DNA from: JALZAA01 sp035316025
GTDB lineage: Bacteria; Actinomycetota; Acidimicrobiia; IMCC26256; JACDBD01
Reading direction: 5' to 3'
Assembly: GCA_035316025.1 (NCBI GenBank)
Contig: DATFXL010000025.1
Location: forward strand, 1 to 31,814
DNA: 31,814 bases
Position 1 is the stretch's first letter. Each line of letters begins with the position of its first letter. Shown here piece by piece: positions 14,666 to 23,188 of the stretch. The notes below the pieces were generated by a model that made no database searches, was not told the DNA's origin, and saw only the letters and a program-made list of their open reading frames with translations. The position numbers and the translations under genes are program-made.

Positions 14666-16270
14666 ATGTTCGACCTGCTGGTGCTGGGCAGCGGGATCGC
14701 AGGCTTGTCGGGTGTGGTGCACGCCTCACGCGCCGGCGGGTCGGTTCTCGTGCTCACCAAGGGCGAGCTCGCGCACTCGGCGACGCGGTACGCGCAAGGC
14801 GGCGTGGCCGCCGCGCTCGACGGCGGGCCCGGGGACTCGCCCGAGCTGCACCGCTCCGACACCATCGCCGCCGGCGCCGGGCTCTGTGACCCCGACGCCG
14901 TGCGGGTGCTCGTCACCGAAGGCCCCGACCGCGTGCGCGAGCTCATCGCCATGGGTGCGGTGTTCGACGAGACCGGCGACGGCGAGGCGGCCGCCCTCGC
15001 GCTGGCGCGCGAGGGCGGGCATTCGGCGGCCCGAGTCCTGCACGCCGGCGGCGACGCCACCGGTGCCGAGATCGAGCGGGCCCTCGTCGCCGCCGTCGAG
15101 GCGACGCCGGCGGAGGTGCGCGAGGGCTGGCTGGCGCTGGACCTCCTCGTCGAGGGCGGCCGAGCCGCCGGCGTGACGGCACGGGCGCCGAGCGGCGCCG
15201 TTACCGAGGTGCGCGCTCGCCACACCCTGGTCGCTACGGGTGGCGCGGGCCAGTGCTTCGCGGTGACGACGAACCCCGCGCTCTCGACGGGTGACGGCAT
15301 CGCCATGGCTGTGCGGGCCGGCGTCGTCGTGGCCGACGTCGAGTTCATGCAGTTCCACCCGACCGCGCTCCACCATCCGGCCATGCCGCGGCCGCTTCTC
15401 TCGGAAGCGCTGAGGGGCGAGGGCGCGGTGCTGCGCGACATTTACGGGCACGCGTTCATGGCCGAGGAGCATCCCCTCGGCGACCTTGCGCCGCGCGACG
15501 TCGTCGCCCGCGCCATCACACGACGGCTCCACGAGCAAGGGACCGACCACCTCTGGCTGGACGCGACGTCGATCGCCGGCTTCGAGACCCGGTTCCCGAC
15601 GATCTGGCGCGCCTGCCGCGCGGTCGGCCTCGACCCCCGCAACGACTGGCTCCCCGTCGCGCCCGCCGCCCACTACCTGTGCGGTGGCGTCTGCACCGAC
15701 CTCGATGGGGCGACGAACCTGCCCGGACTGTGGGCGTGCGGCGAGGCGGCGTGCTCGGGCGTGCACGGCGCCAATCGGCTCGCATCGAACTCCCTGCTGG
15801 ATGGGCTCGTGTTCGCGCACCGCGCCGTCGAGGCCATCGGGCGCGGCAAGGACGAGCCGGACGAGAACGGCGTCCTGCGCGGCCTTGAGCCTTACACGGT
15901 GCCCGTTGCCCGGTCCGCCGCGTCCGCGCCATCCGTCGAGCACCAGGTCGGGGCGCATCGGAGCGAGGCGCGCGACGACCTCCAGCGGCTCATGACGCGC
16001 GAGGCGGGTGTGCTGCGCGACGCCGCCAGCCTCGATCGTGCTGCCACTCAACTCGCGGCGATGGCCGACCTGGGCGACGCGGAGCTCCGCAACCTCGTCG
16101 CGGTGAGCAGCGCGCTCGTGGACGCGGCGCAGGCACGTACCGAGTCGCGCGGCACGCACACGCGCCTCGATTTCCCGGAGCCGTCGTCCGGGTTCCTCGG
16201 CCGGTTCGTGTTCGGCACGCGCAAGGACCCCCGTTTCGTGCCGTTGCCCGAGCCCGAGAGAGTGCGGTGA
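14666..16270 (+). CDS. nadB: L-aspartate oxidase
   Basis: FAD enzyme that oxidises aspartate to iminoaspartate, the first step of de novo NAD synthesis. In 534 aa one finds the dinucleotide motif LVLGSGIAGLSG at the start, SATRYAQGGVAAAL, HSAARVLHAGGDATG (substrate-side His/Arg region), LVATGGAGQ, VEFMQFHPTALHH, APAAHYLCGGVCTDLDG and CGEAACSGVHGANRLASNSL. The C-terminal helical domain is present. nadC follows after a 61-nt gap; nadA (quinolinate synthase) is not in the window. Confidence 0.96.
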   Translation: MFDLLVLGSGIAGLSGVVHASRAGGSVLVLTKGELAHSATRYAQGGVAAALDGGPGDSPELHRSDTIAAGAGLCDPDAVRVLVTEGPDRVRELIAMGAVFDETGDGEAAALALAREGGHSAARVLHAGGDATGAEIERALVAAVEATPAEVREGWLALDLLVEGGRAAGVTARAPSGAVTEVRARHTLVATGGAGQCFAVTTNPALSTGDGIAMAVRAGVVVADVEFMQFHPTALHHPAMPRPLLSEALRGEGAVLRDIYGHAFMAEEHPLGDLAPRDVVARAITRRLHEQGTDHLWLDATSIAGFETRFPTIWRACRAVGLDPRNDWLPVAPAAHYLCGGVCTDLDGATNLPGLWACGEAACSGVHGANRLASNSLLDGLVFAHRAVEAIGRGKDEPDENGVLRGLEPYTVPVARSAASAPSVEHQVGAHRSEARDDLQRLMTREAGVLRDAASLDRAATQLAAMADLGDAELRNLVAVSSALVDAAQARTESRGTHTRLDFPEPSSGFLGRFVFGTRKDPRFVPLPEPERVR

Positions 16271-16318
16271 TGCTGGCTTTGCCGACCATCACCGCATCGC
16301 CGGAGGTTGCGACGGCGT
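16271..16318 (+). repeat. Intergenic repeat, copy 3 of 3
   Basis: This copy starts right after the nadB stop codon. GGCTTTGCCGACCATCACCG-CATCGCCGGAGGTTGCGACGGCG aligns with copies 1 and 2; its last nine bases GCGACGGCG match copy 1 exactly. The inverted repeat seen in copy 1 is broken here by two mismatches. It lies a few bases before the nadC ribosome binding site. Confidence 0.5.
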
Positions 16319-16331
16319 CGATGGAGGAAAC

Positions 16332-17192
16332 GTGAACGACGCCGATCCCGCCGTCGGTCCGCTGCGCGAGGCCGTGGCCGCCGCCCTCGACGAGGACCTC
16401 GGCGTGCTCGGCGACCTCACCTCGCAGGCGACCGTCCCCGAGGCCGCCGTCGGCACCGGCCGGTTCGTAGCTCGCCAGTCCGGCGTGCTCGCCGGCGCGA
16501 CCTCGGTGTCCGAGGTGTACCGGCAGCTCGACCCCGACGTCACCGTCACGTGGCGGGCGCAGGACGGCGACCCGCTCGCGGCCGGCGACGAGCTGGGCCG
16601 GGTCTTCGGGCGGAAGCGCTCGATCCTGACCGGCGAGCGCATCGCGCTCAACTTCCTCTGTCACCTGTCGGGCGTCGCCACGGCGACGCGCGCTTTCGTC
16701 GACGCCGCTGGAGGTGCGGTGCGCATCCTCGACACCCGCAAGACGCTCCCCGGCCTGCGCGCGCTCGAGAAGGCGGCGGTACGCGCCGGCGGCGGGTACA
16801 ACCATCGGGCGTCGTTGTCGGACGCGCTCCTGATCAAGGACAACCATCTGGTCGGCCTCGGCGTCGCGAAGGCGGTGCACTCGGCGAGCGACCGCTGGCC
16901 CGGCCGCACCGTCGAGGTCGAGTGTGAGCGTCCCGAGCAGGTGGCGGAGGCGATCGCGGCCGGAGCCGGCATCGTCATGCTCGACAACATGACGCCCACC
17001 GACGTGAAGAAGTGCGTGAATCTCGTGCGGACGAGCAGCCGTCCCGGTGTCCTGGTCGAAGTCTCGGGGCGGGTCACGCTCGAGAACGTCGCCGAGTACG
17101 CGGCCGCCGGCCCCGACCTGATCTCCACCAGCGCGATCACACAGTCGGCCCCCGCGCTCGATCTCGGCCTCGACATCGAAGGCGAGGCCTGA
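16332..17192 (+). CDS. nadC: Nicotinate-nucleotide pyrophosphorylase (carboxylating)
   Basis: Quinolinate phosphoribosyltransferase, making nicotinate mononucleotide from quinolinate and PRPP. The 286-aa protein contains DEDLGVLGDLTSQA, TGERIALNFLCHLSGVATAT, ILDTRKTLPGLRALEKAAVR, GGGYNHRASLSDALLIKDNH, VEVECERPEQ, IVMLDNMTP and VEVSGRVTLENV, the full set of active-site segments. The GTG start has GGAGG at 4 nt. coaX begins 3 nt after the stop codon. Confidence 0.97.
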   Translation: MNDADPAVGPLREAVAAALDEDLGVLGDLTSQATVPEAAVGTGRFVARQSGVLAGATSVSEVYRQLDPDVTVTWRAQDGDPLAAGDELGRVFGRKRSILTGERIALNFLCHLSGVATATRAFVDAAGGAVRILDTRKTLPGLRALEKAAVRAGGGYNHRASLSDALLIKDNHLVGLGVAKAVHSASDRWPGRTVEVECERPEQVAEAIAAGAGIVMLDNMTPTDVKKCVNLVRTSSRPGVLVEVSGRVTLENVAEYAAAGPDLISTSAITQSAPALDLGLDIEGEA

Positions 17193-17195
17193 CCG

Positions 17196-17960
17196 GTGCT
17201 GCTCGCAATCGACGCCGGCAACACGCAGACCGTGATCGGCTTGTTCAATGGGCAGGAACTGGCCGACCACTGGCGCATCGCGACCGTCGCCGATCGGACC
17301 GAAGACGAGTTCGCGCTGATGATCCAACAGTTCCTCGGGTTCCACGGCTTCTCGTTCGACGCCCAGGTGACGGGCGTCGCGATCGCATCAGGGGTGCCCC
17401 GGGTGACAGCCGCGTTGCGACTCATGACGCGTCGCTACTTCGGGTTCGAGGCGCTCGTGGTGGAGCCCGGCGTCCGCAGCGGGATGCCGATCCTCTACGA
17501 CAACCCGAAGGAGGTCGGGCCCGACCGCATCGCCAACGCGGTGGCCGCCTACGACCTGTACGGCGGCCCGTCGATCGTGGTCGACTTCGGTACCGCGAAC
17601 ACGATCGAGGCGATCAGCGAGAAAGGCGAGTACATCGGCGGCGCGATCTTCCCCGGCATCGAGATCTCGATGGACGCGTTGTTCGAGCGCGCCGCCGCCC
17701 TGCGTCGGGTCGAGCTCGTCCCGCCGAAGAACGTGATCGGCAAGTCGACGATGGAGTCGGTGCAGTCGGGTGCCGTCTACGGCTTCACGGGCCAGATCGA
17801 CGCGCTCGTCGATCGGTTCCGAGCCGAGCTCGGTGACTGCACCGTCGTCGCCACCGGAGGCCTCGCCGACCTCATCCTGCCGTTCTCGCGCACGATCCAG
17901 CACAATGAGCCGTGGCTCACCCTCCACGGGCTTCGGATCGTGTTCGAGAGGAACCATTGA
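17196..17960 (+). CDS. coaX: Type III pantothenate kinase
   Basis: Phosphorylates pantothenate, the first step from PanC product to CoA. The 254-aa protein of the ASKHA fold has the phosphate loop LLAIDAGNTQTVIGLF, GVRSGMPILYDNPKEVGPDR-IAN, IVVDFGTANTIEAI and GAIFPGIEISMDALFERAA, with VATGGLADL near the end. Type III enzymes are insensitive to CoA feedback. It is in the same gene run as panC-panD-nadB-nadC. The lysS TTG overlaps its stop codon by 4 nt. Confidence 0.96.
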   Translation: MLLAIDAGNTQTVIGLFNGQELADHWRIATVADRTEDEFALMIQQFLGFHGFSFDAQVTGVAIASGVPRVTAALRLMTRRYFGFEALVVEPGVRSGMPILYDNPKEVGPDRIANAVAAYDLYGGPSIVVDFGTANTIEAISEKGEYIGGAIFPGIEISMDALFERAAALRRVELVPPKNVIGKSTMESVQSGAVYGFTGQIDALVDRFRAELGDCTVVATGGLADLILPFSRTIQHNEPWLTLHGLRIVFERNH

Positions 17961-19441
17961 GCGAAGCGCAGGACGAACGGGCCCGGCGCCTGGCCAAGGT
18001 CGACGCGGAACGGGCGCAGGGTCGCGATCCGTATCCGGTGCGCTTCGACCGGACGCACACGGCCGCCGAGCTGCACGCCGATTTCGACGGCGTCGACGCC
18101 GGTGCGGAGACAGACGACGTCGTCCGGATCGCCGGCCGGCTGCTGTTGATCCGGCGCCAGGGCAAGCTCACGTTCGCGACCGTCCGCGACGGCACGGGCA
18201 CGGTGCAGCTGTTCGTGTCGCGGGGCGTGCTCGGCGACGAGCGGCACGCCGAGTTCGACGACCTCGATCTCGGCGACTGGGTGGGTGCCGAAGGCAGCGT
18301 GCTCAAGACGAAGAAGGGCGAGCTCTCGGTAAAGGTCACGAGGTTCGAGCTCCTCGCCAAAGCACTGCGGTCCCTACCAGACAAGTGGCACGGCCTCGCC
18401 GACGTCGATACCCGCTTCCGGCAGCGGTACGTCGACCTCATCGTCAACGAGGACGCCCGGCGCGTGTTGGCGACGCGTGTGGCGACGGTAGACGCCCTCC
18501 GCTCCTTCCTGAAGCAGCGCGGGTTCGTGGAGGTCGAGACGCCCGTCCTGCACGAGATCCTCGGGGGAGCGACCGCAAAGCCGTTCTCCACTCATCACAA
18601 CGCGCTCGACCTCGATCTCACTCTGCGCATCGCGCTCGAGCTGCACCTCAAGCGACTTGTCGTCGGTGGATACGAGAAGGTGTTCGAGATCGGCCGGGTC
18701 TTCCGGAACGAGGGTCTCGGCACCCGCTACAACCCCGAGTTCACGATGCTGGAGGCGTATCAGGCGTTCGCCGACTACCACGACATGATGACGCTCACCG
18801 AACAGATGGTGGCGCACGCCGCGACGGAGGCGGTCGGCACGACCCACGTCGGCGAGGGCGACGCCGCCGTCGACCTCACTCCGCCGTGGCGACGCAAGAC
18901 CATGCTGTCGTTGATCCGCGAACACGCCGGCGTCGAGGTCCACCCGTCGATGCCGCGCGAGAAGCTCGAGCGCATCTGTGACGACCTCGACGTGCCGCGC
19001 CAGCCCGGCTGGGGCCCCGGCGTGCTGGTCAACGAGATCTACGAGAAGACGGTGGAGCCCAACCTCGTGGGCCCGATCATCGTGTACGACTACCCGCGCG
19101 AGGTCTCGCCGCTCGCCCGCGCCCATCGGGACGATCCCGACCTCGTCGAGCGCTTCGAGGTCGTCGTCCTCCGACGGGAGCTCGCCAACGCGTTCAGCGA
19201 GCTGACCGATCCCGTCGACCAGCGGGCACGCCTCGAAGCGCAGGCCGCGTTGCGCGCCCGCGGTGAGGAAGAGGCGATGGACGTCGACGAGGACTACGTG
19301 CGAGCCCTCGAGTACGGGTTGCCACCGACCGGCGGGCTCGGCCTCGGCGTCGACCGGCTCGTGATGCTCCTCGCCGGCGTCGGTACGATCCGCGAGGTAA
19401 TCCTGTTCCCGCAGCTGCGGCCGGAGGCGGGGGAGACCTGA
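17957..19441 (+). CDS. lysS: Lysyl-tRNA synthetase, class II
   Basis: Charges tRNA-Lys. The 494-aa protein has an N-terminal OB-fold (about residues 55-150, with VRIAGRLLLIRRQGKLTFAT) and the class II core: motif 1 near KQRGFVEVETPVLHE, motif 2 YEKVFEIGRVFRNEGLGTRY followed by NPEFTMLEAYQAFADY, and motif 3 GGLGLGVDRLVMLLAG. The start is TTG 17957, the only in-frame start near the beginning, with AGAGG at 5 nt and a TTGA overlap with coaX. In many actinobacteria lysS is followed by lsr2; here the next gene is an SDR with a 1-nt overlap. Confidence 0.96.
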   Translation: MSEAQDERARRLAKVDAERAQGRDPYPVRFDRTHTAAELHADFDGVDAGAETDDVVRIAGRLLLIRRQGKLTFATVRDGTGTVQLFVSRGVLGDERHAEFDDLDLGDWVGAEGSVLKTKKGELSVKVTRFELLAKALRSLPDKWHGLADVDTRFRQRYVDLIVNEDARRVLATRVATVDALRSFLKQRGFVEVETPVLHEILGGATAKPFSTHHNALDLDLTLRIALELHLKRLVVGGYEKVFEIGRVFRNEGLGTRYNPEFTMLEAYQAFADYHDMMTLTEQMVAHAATEAVGTTHVGEGDAAVDLTPPWRRKTMLSLIREHAGVEVHPSMPREKLERICDDLDVPRQPGWGPGVLVNEIYEKTVEPNLVGPIIVYDYPREVSPLARAHRDDPDLVERFEVVVLRRELANAFSELTDPVDQRARLEAQAALRARGEEEAMDVDEDYVRALEYGLPPTGGLGLGVDRLVMLLAGVGTIREVILFPQLRPEAGET

Positions 19442-20403
19442 TGCGTGCGCTCGTGACCGGCATGGGAGGCGAGCTCGGCACGCGCGTCGCGCAGCTGCTC
19501 GAAGAACGTGACGACGTAACGGAGATCGCAGGCTGCGATATCTGGCCGCCGCGGCGGCGCTTGCGCCGCAGCGAGTTCCACCGGATCGAGCCCCACGACC
19601 AGGAGCGAATCCACAACCTCGTCGCCGAACTCGCGCCCGAGATGGTCATTCATTACGGCGTGTACGAGCCCGACTCGCGCCTCGGCGGTCGTGAAGCGGC
19701 CGAGGCGACCGAGGCGTACACCGTGCACGCGCTCACCGCTGCCGCCAGGACCGGCCGTCTCGAGCGTGTCGTCGTGCGCAGCGGGCTCGAGGTGTACGGC
19801 CGGGGCCGCGGGCGACCGGTCGTGCCGGCCGAGGACGCTCCCCTCGCGCCGACGACCCCGTACGGGCGGACGTGCCTCGAGGTCGAGACGCTGGCGGCGG
19901 CGCTCGTGCGACGCCTCGGCATTCCCGTCGCCGCGTTGCGGCTGGCGCCGGTGGTCGGGTCGCACGTTCCGAGCCCCTTGGGCCGGCTGCTGCGGCTGCC
20001 GCTGGTGCCGGTGCCGGCGCTCGCCGACCCCGCCTTCGTGCTCCTGCACCAGGACGACGCCGCGCGCGCGATGGTCGAGGCGGTGCTGCGAGGCGTGGAC
20101 GGCCCCGTCAACGTCGTCGGCGTCGGCGCCGCCAGCCCGTGGCAGGCCGCCCGCCTCGGCGGCCGCATCCCGATCCCCGTGCTCGGGCCGGGCTGGGACG
20201 CCGCCCGCCGGATCGCCGAGTTCGCGGGCGCGCCCGTCCCTCCCCACGTCCTCGAGCTGATGCAGAAGGGCCGCGCGGGCGACGGCGCCCGCGCGCGGGA
20301 GGTCCTGTCGCTGCCGCGGCTGCGCTCGACGATCGAGATCTGCGCCGAGCTCTACGAGTGGGGGACCGTCAGCGTGCTACGCCCGGCCGAGGACGTGGCG
20401 TGA
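19441..20403 (+). CDS. Atypical extended SDR (NAD-dependent epimerase/dehydratase-like)
   Basis: A 320-aa Rossmann protein. The N-terminal ALVTGMGGELGTR fits the extended-SDR nucleotide motif TGxxGxxG. ERVVVRSGLEVYG marks the active-site Ser strand. The catalytic YxxxK reads Tyr141-Gly-Arg-Thr-Cys145, so the Lys is replaced by Cys. ALRLAPVVGSHVPSPLGRLL is the usual post-catalytic region. With Lys missing, ordinary epimerase or dehydrogenase chemistry is doubtful; NAD(P) binding as a structural or regulatory subunit is possible. It overlaps lysS by 1 nt and the next gene by 4 nt. The SDR + PlsC-like acyltransferase pairing recalls Rv0501-Rv0502 of M. tuberculosis, though not at this chromosomal site. 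Confidence 0.8.
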   Translation: MRALVTGMGGELGTRVAQLLEERDDVTEIAGCDIWPPRRRLRRSEFHRIEPHDQERIHNLVAELAPEMVIHYGVYEPDSRLGGREAAEATEAYTVHALTAAARTGRLERVVVRSGLEVYGRGRGRPVVPAEDAPLAPTTPYGRTCLEVETLAAALVRRLGIPVAALRLAPVVGSHVPSPLGRLLRLPLVPVPALADPAFVLLHQDDAARAMVEAVLRGVDGPVNVVGVGAASPWQAARLGGRIPIPVLGPGWDAARRIAEFAGAPVPPHVLELMQKGRAGDGARAREVLSLPRLRSTIEICAELYEWGTVSVLRPAEDVA

Positions 20404-21104
20404 GCGCGTCGGCCGACTCCGCGCTTGACCTCGGTGCCGACGACCGCGTCCAACCGTTCGACTCGCCGCTCGCCTTCGCCCGCCGGCGCCTCGACGGTCG
20501 CTTCCAGATCGACGCCTTCGGCGGCGACGCCCAGCTGATGGACCTGACCGGACGCGTCCTCGCCCTGGGCGTGCGCGTCGAAGTCGAGCACGCCGAGCGC
20601 ATCCCCCGCCTGGGCGGCGCGCTGCTCGTCGCCAACCGCGGTCTCGGATTCATCGAGCCGGCGGCGCTCGCCGTCGCCGTCCGGCAGACGGTCGGCCGGC
20701 GGCTGCGCGTGATCGGCGCGCTCGACCTGCCGGTCGTGGGCGACGTGCTCCGCAAGATCGGGGCCGTCGGCTACCGGCCCGACGACGTGGCGGTACTGCT
20801 GCGCGCCGGCAGCCTCGCCGCCGCCCCACTGGCGCCGACGTGGCTGCGCTCGGGCGCCGGCGCGCCGCCCCGCGATCTGCTCGCCGCCGTCGTCGGCTTC
20901 CCGGTCGTGCCGGTGGCGGTGCTCCCCGGTGGCCCGGGCCGGCTCCCGATCCGGCCCTGGCGCGTCGTCGTGGGGCCCGTCGTCGAGACCGCCACCGACG
21001 CCGTCGCCGGCGACACCCTCGCGGGCGCCGAGCTGGCCGAGCGCACCCGGACCGCCGTCAACCATCTCCTCGCGAACGCGCGGGCCCTGCCGTCCCGCGC
21101 CTGA
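20400..21104 (+). CDS. Degenerate PlsC-like acyltransferase-family protein
   Basis: A 234-aa protein resembling lysophospholipid acyltransferases. RIPRLGGALLVANRGLGFIE aligns with the acyltransferase block VSNHxxxxD, and FPVVPVAVLPGG plus RPWRVVVGPVVE match its later blocks. The NHx4D catalytic motif reads Asn79-Arg80-G-L-G-F-Ile85, so both the catalytic His and Asp are replaced. The glycerophosphate-binding block (PEGxR/PGGxRE) is not recognisable; the region reads AAPLAPTWLRSGAGAPPRDL. I infer a non-catalytic relative. GTG 20400 overlaps the SDR stop codon by 4 nt, and the two probably act together. Family call is moderate. Confidence 0.68.
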   Translation: MSASADSALDLGADDRVQPFDSPLAFARRRLDGRFQIDAFGGDAQLMDLTGRVLALGVRVEVEHAERIPRLGGALLVANRGLGFIEPAALAVAVRQTVGRRLRVIGALDLPVVGDVLRKIGAVGYRPDDVAVLLRAGSLAAAPLAPTWLRSGAGAPPRDLLAAVVGFPVVPVAVLPGGPGRLPIRPWRVVVGPVVETATDAVAGDTLAGAELAERTRTAVNHLLANARALPSRA

Positions 21105-21175
21105 CGATCTCCCGAGTCGCGGCGAACTGACGCGCCGGAAGTCGACAGGTGCCCATTGGCCCTCCCGGACAGGGG

Positions 21176-21181
21176 TACATT
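21176..21181 (+). promoter_or_regulatory. -10 element (TACATT) for the alpha/beta hydrolase
   Basis: TACATT predicts a start near 21188 and a 43-nt leader with CGGAGG just before the GTG at 21231. The 126-bp gap upstream holds no gene. Confidence 0.4.
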
Positions 21182-21230
21182 CGTTTGCACTGACGCGAAC
21201 GCATCGCTCGCGCTTGCAACCGGAGGCGAC

Positions 21231-22073
21231 GTGAAGCACGTCACGGCCGACGACGGGGTCCAGATCGCGTACGACGCGTGGGGCCGCAAGGATGGCCCGC
21301 CGGTGCTCCTGATCCAAGGGCTCGGGATGGACTCTCGGGGCTGGGCGCTCCAGCGCATGGCGCTCGGCCGCCACTATCGCTGCTTCGCTCCCGACAACCG
21401 CGGCGTGGGCCACACCGGCCCGGTGCCCCGCCCGTATTCGCTCGAGCAGATGGCGCGCGACGCGGTCACCATCCTCGACGCGGAGGGTGTCGACTCTGCG
21501 CACATCGTCGGCGCCTCGATGGGCGGCGTGATCGCCCAGATCATCGGCGTGATGTACCCCGAGCGCACCCGGTCGCTGGTGCTCGTGTGCACGTCCTGCC
21601 GCCACCACCCCTGGCGCCGCGAGGTCCTGCGGGAGTGGGCCGACGCCGTCCAGGAGCGCGGCTCCGGCAGCCTCGGCGACGAGGCGCTGCGCTGGCTCGT
21701 CGGGCCGCGGCTGCGCCGCCGCTTCGGCCTCTGGCTCAACATCCTCGCCCGCATCCTCGTCCACGCCGATCCCGACGGCTTCGCCGGCCAGGTGCAGGCG
21801 ATCCTCGACGCGCCCGACGACCTGCGGTTCGAGCTGCGCAACGTGCGCGTGCCGACGCTCGTGATCACCGGTTCGCAGGACGCGCTCACGCCCATCGGCG
21901 ACGCCGAGGAGCTCACGGAGATGATCCCGTACGCGCAGCTCGTCGAGCTGCGGGGCGCCGCCCACGGGCTCATGGTCGAGTCGCCCAACGGCTTCAACGA
22001 CGTCGTGCTCGACTTCCTCGACCGCGTGAGCGGCCTCGACGCCGTGATCGACGAGCAAGCGGCGAGCGCCTAG
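21231..22073 (+). CDS. Alpha/beta hydrolase
   Basis: A 280-aa cytosolic hydrolase of unknown substrate. The triad is visible: nucleophile Ser96 in HIVGASMGGVIAQ (GxSxG), Asp in LVITGSQDALTPIGDAEEL and His in RGAAHGLMVESP. The oxyanion region LIQGLGMDSRGW and the CFAPDNRGVGHTGP strand are typical of the family that includes 3-oxoadipate enol-lactonases and esterases. GTG 21231 follows CGGAGG. It runs convergently into the polyprenyl synthase gene with a 1-bp gap, so the two share a terminator-free junction. Confidence 0.87.
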   Translation: MKHVTADDGVQIAYDAWGRKDGPPVLLIQGLGMDSRGWALQRMALGRHYRCFAPDNRGVGHTGPVPRPYSLEQMARDAVTILDAEGVDSAHIVGASMGGVIAQIIGVMYPERTRSLVLVCTSCRHHPWRREVLREWADAVQERGSGSLGDEALRWLVGPRLRRRFGLWLNILARILVHADPDGFAGQVQAILDAPDDLRFELRNVRVPTLVITGSQDALTPIGDAEELTEMIPYAQLVELRGAAHGLMVESPNGFNDVVLDFLDRVSGLDAVIDEQAASA

Positions 22074-22074
22074 C

Positions 22075-23052
22075 TCACGAGTCCCGCGTCACCAGTCGCT
22101 CAACGAGGCGGGTCAGCGCCGCGCACACATCGGGCTCGAGGTCGGCCGCGCCGTCGAGCGCGCCGCCTGCCTTGGCGGCGTGACCGCGGGCCATGCCGAG
22201 GGCGGCGCCGATGGCGCCGTCGCTGACGGCGAGACGTCGCACCTCGGCCAGCTGCTCGCCGTCGAGCGGATGACCGAGCAGCTCGCGCAGCGCCGGCGTC
22301 GACGCGATGGCGTGGATCACCGGCAGCGTGTAGACGCCTTCGACGAGGTCCTGGCCCGCGGGCTTGCCGAGCGTGGCGTCGGTCGCCGTGATATCGAGCA
22401 CGTCGTCGACGATCTGGAAGCACATCCCGAGATGGAAGCCGTAGCGCGTCAGCGCATCGAGGGTCGGCTCGGCGACGCCGGAGACCATCCCGCCGACGCG
22501 GCACGACGTGCCGAACAAGGACGCTGTCTTCCCCTCGATCGCCGAGCAATAGCCCTCTTCGCTGCGGTCGATGTCGAAGAGGTGTTGGAGCTCCAACACC
22601 TGACCCCGGCACAGCTCGGCGATCGTGCTGGCGAGGATCTCGGCGACCTCGCCGCCCAGGCGCGCGGCCAGGGCCGACGCCCGCGCGAGCAGGAAGTCGC
22701 CGGCGAGGATGGCGACGATGTTGCTCCAGCGTGCGTTGACGCTCGGGACACCCCGGCGGGTCTCCGCCTCGTCGATGACGTCGTCGTGGTACAGGGAGCC
22801 CTGGTGGACCAGCTCGATGGCGACGGCGCCGATGATCGCATCGTCGGCGGCGGGGCCGTGCCCACCCGACGCGGCATACGCGGCGCAGAGGGTGAGCGTG
22901 GGGCGGATGCGCTTCCCGCCCGCGCCGATGAGGTGCGAGGCCACCTCGGCGAGGAACCGGTCGGGCGTTGTGACGGCCTCGTGGAGGGAGTCCTCGACCC
23001 GGGCCAGGTCGCCCGCCAGCGACGGGATCGCCAGCGTCTGGACCGGGTCCAT
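22075..23052 (-). CDS. Polyprenyl diphosphate synthase
   Basis: Elongates allylic diphosphates with isopentenyl diphosphate, most likely giving a long chain for menaquinone. The 325-aa protein has both Asp-rich motifs: DDVID at residues 90-94 (GSLYHDDVIDEAETRRG) and DDVLD at 216-220 (CFQIVDDVLDITATD), plus GGKRIRP and the EGKTASLF segment. Small residues before the first motif suggest a long product, but length cannot be fixed by eye. The start is placed at M (23052), not at the upstream M (23082), because a TAACGT box lies 7 nt before it. The only gene on the minus strand between 3 kb and 28 kb. ispD and ispF, supplying precursor, are at 30 kb. Confidence 0.92.
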   Translation of the reverse strand: MDPVQTLAIPSLAGDLARVEDSLHEAVTTPDRFLAEVASHLIGAGGKRIRPTLTLCAAYAASGGHGPAADDAIIGAVAIELVHQGSLYHDDVIDEAETRRGVPSVNARWSNIVAILAGDFLLARASALAARLGGEVAEILASTIAELCRGQVLELQHLFDIDRSEEGYCSAIEGKTASLFGTSCRVGGMVSGVAEPTLDALTRYGFHLGMCFQIVDDVLDITATDATLGKPAGQDLVEGVYTLPVIHAIASTPALRELLGHPLDGEQLAEVRRLAVSDGAIGAALGMARGHAAKAGGALDGAADLEPDVCAALTRLVERLVTRDS

Positions 23053-23059
23053 GGCTGCG

Positions 23060-23065
23060 ACGTTA
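23060..23065 (-). promoter_or_regulatory. -10 element (TAACGT), leaderless promoter of the polyprenyl synthase
   Basis: Read on the minus strand, TAACGT ends 7 nt before the ATG at 23052. TTGGAG (23089-23084) lies 18 nt upstream as a possible -35. Confidence 0.5.
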
Positions 23066-23093
23066 CGGTCCGGCGGGAACAAACTCCAAGCTC

Positions 23094-23110
23094 GGGTTGT
23101 CTAACAACCC
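23094..23110. promoter_or_regulatory. Inverted repeat GGGTTGT-CTA-ACAACCC, candidate operator
   Basis: A perfect 7-bp inverted repeat with a 3-nt spacer sits just upstream of the -35 of the polyprenyl synthase gene (about -42 to -58) and roughly 80 bp upstream of the clpC -10 box. Its position between divergent promoters suits a regulator site; the regulator is unknown. Confidence 0.45.
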
Positions 23111-23188
23111 TCAGGCACAAGCAGGGAAATGCCGCGAAAGCAGCAGCCGAGGAGCGGGCCGCCGGGCGGAAATCCGGGGCTTGCCCGA

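Noticed and set aside
20352..22058. Antisense open frame of 568 codons
   Set aside because: Opposite strand of the acyltransferase-like and hydrolase genes, both of which have clear family motifs.
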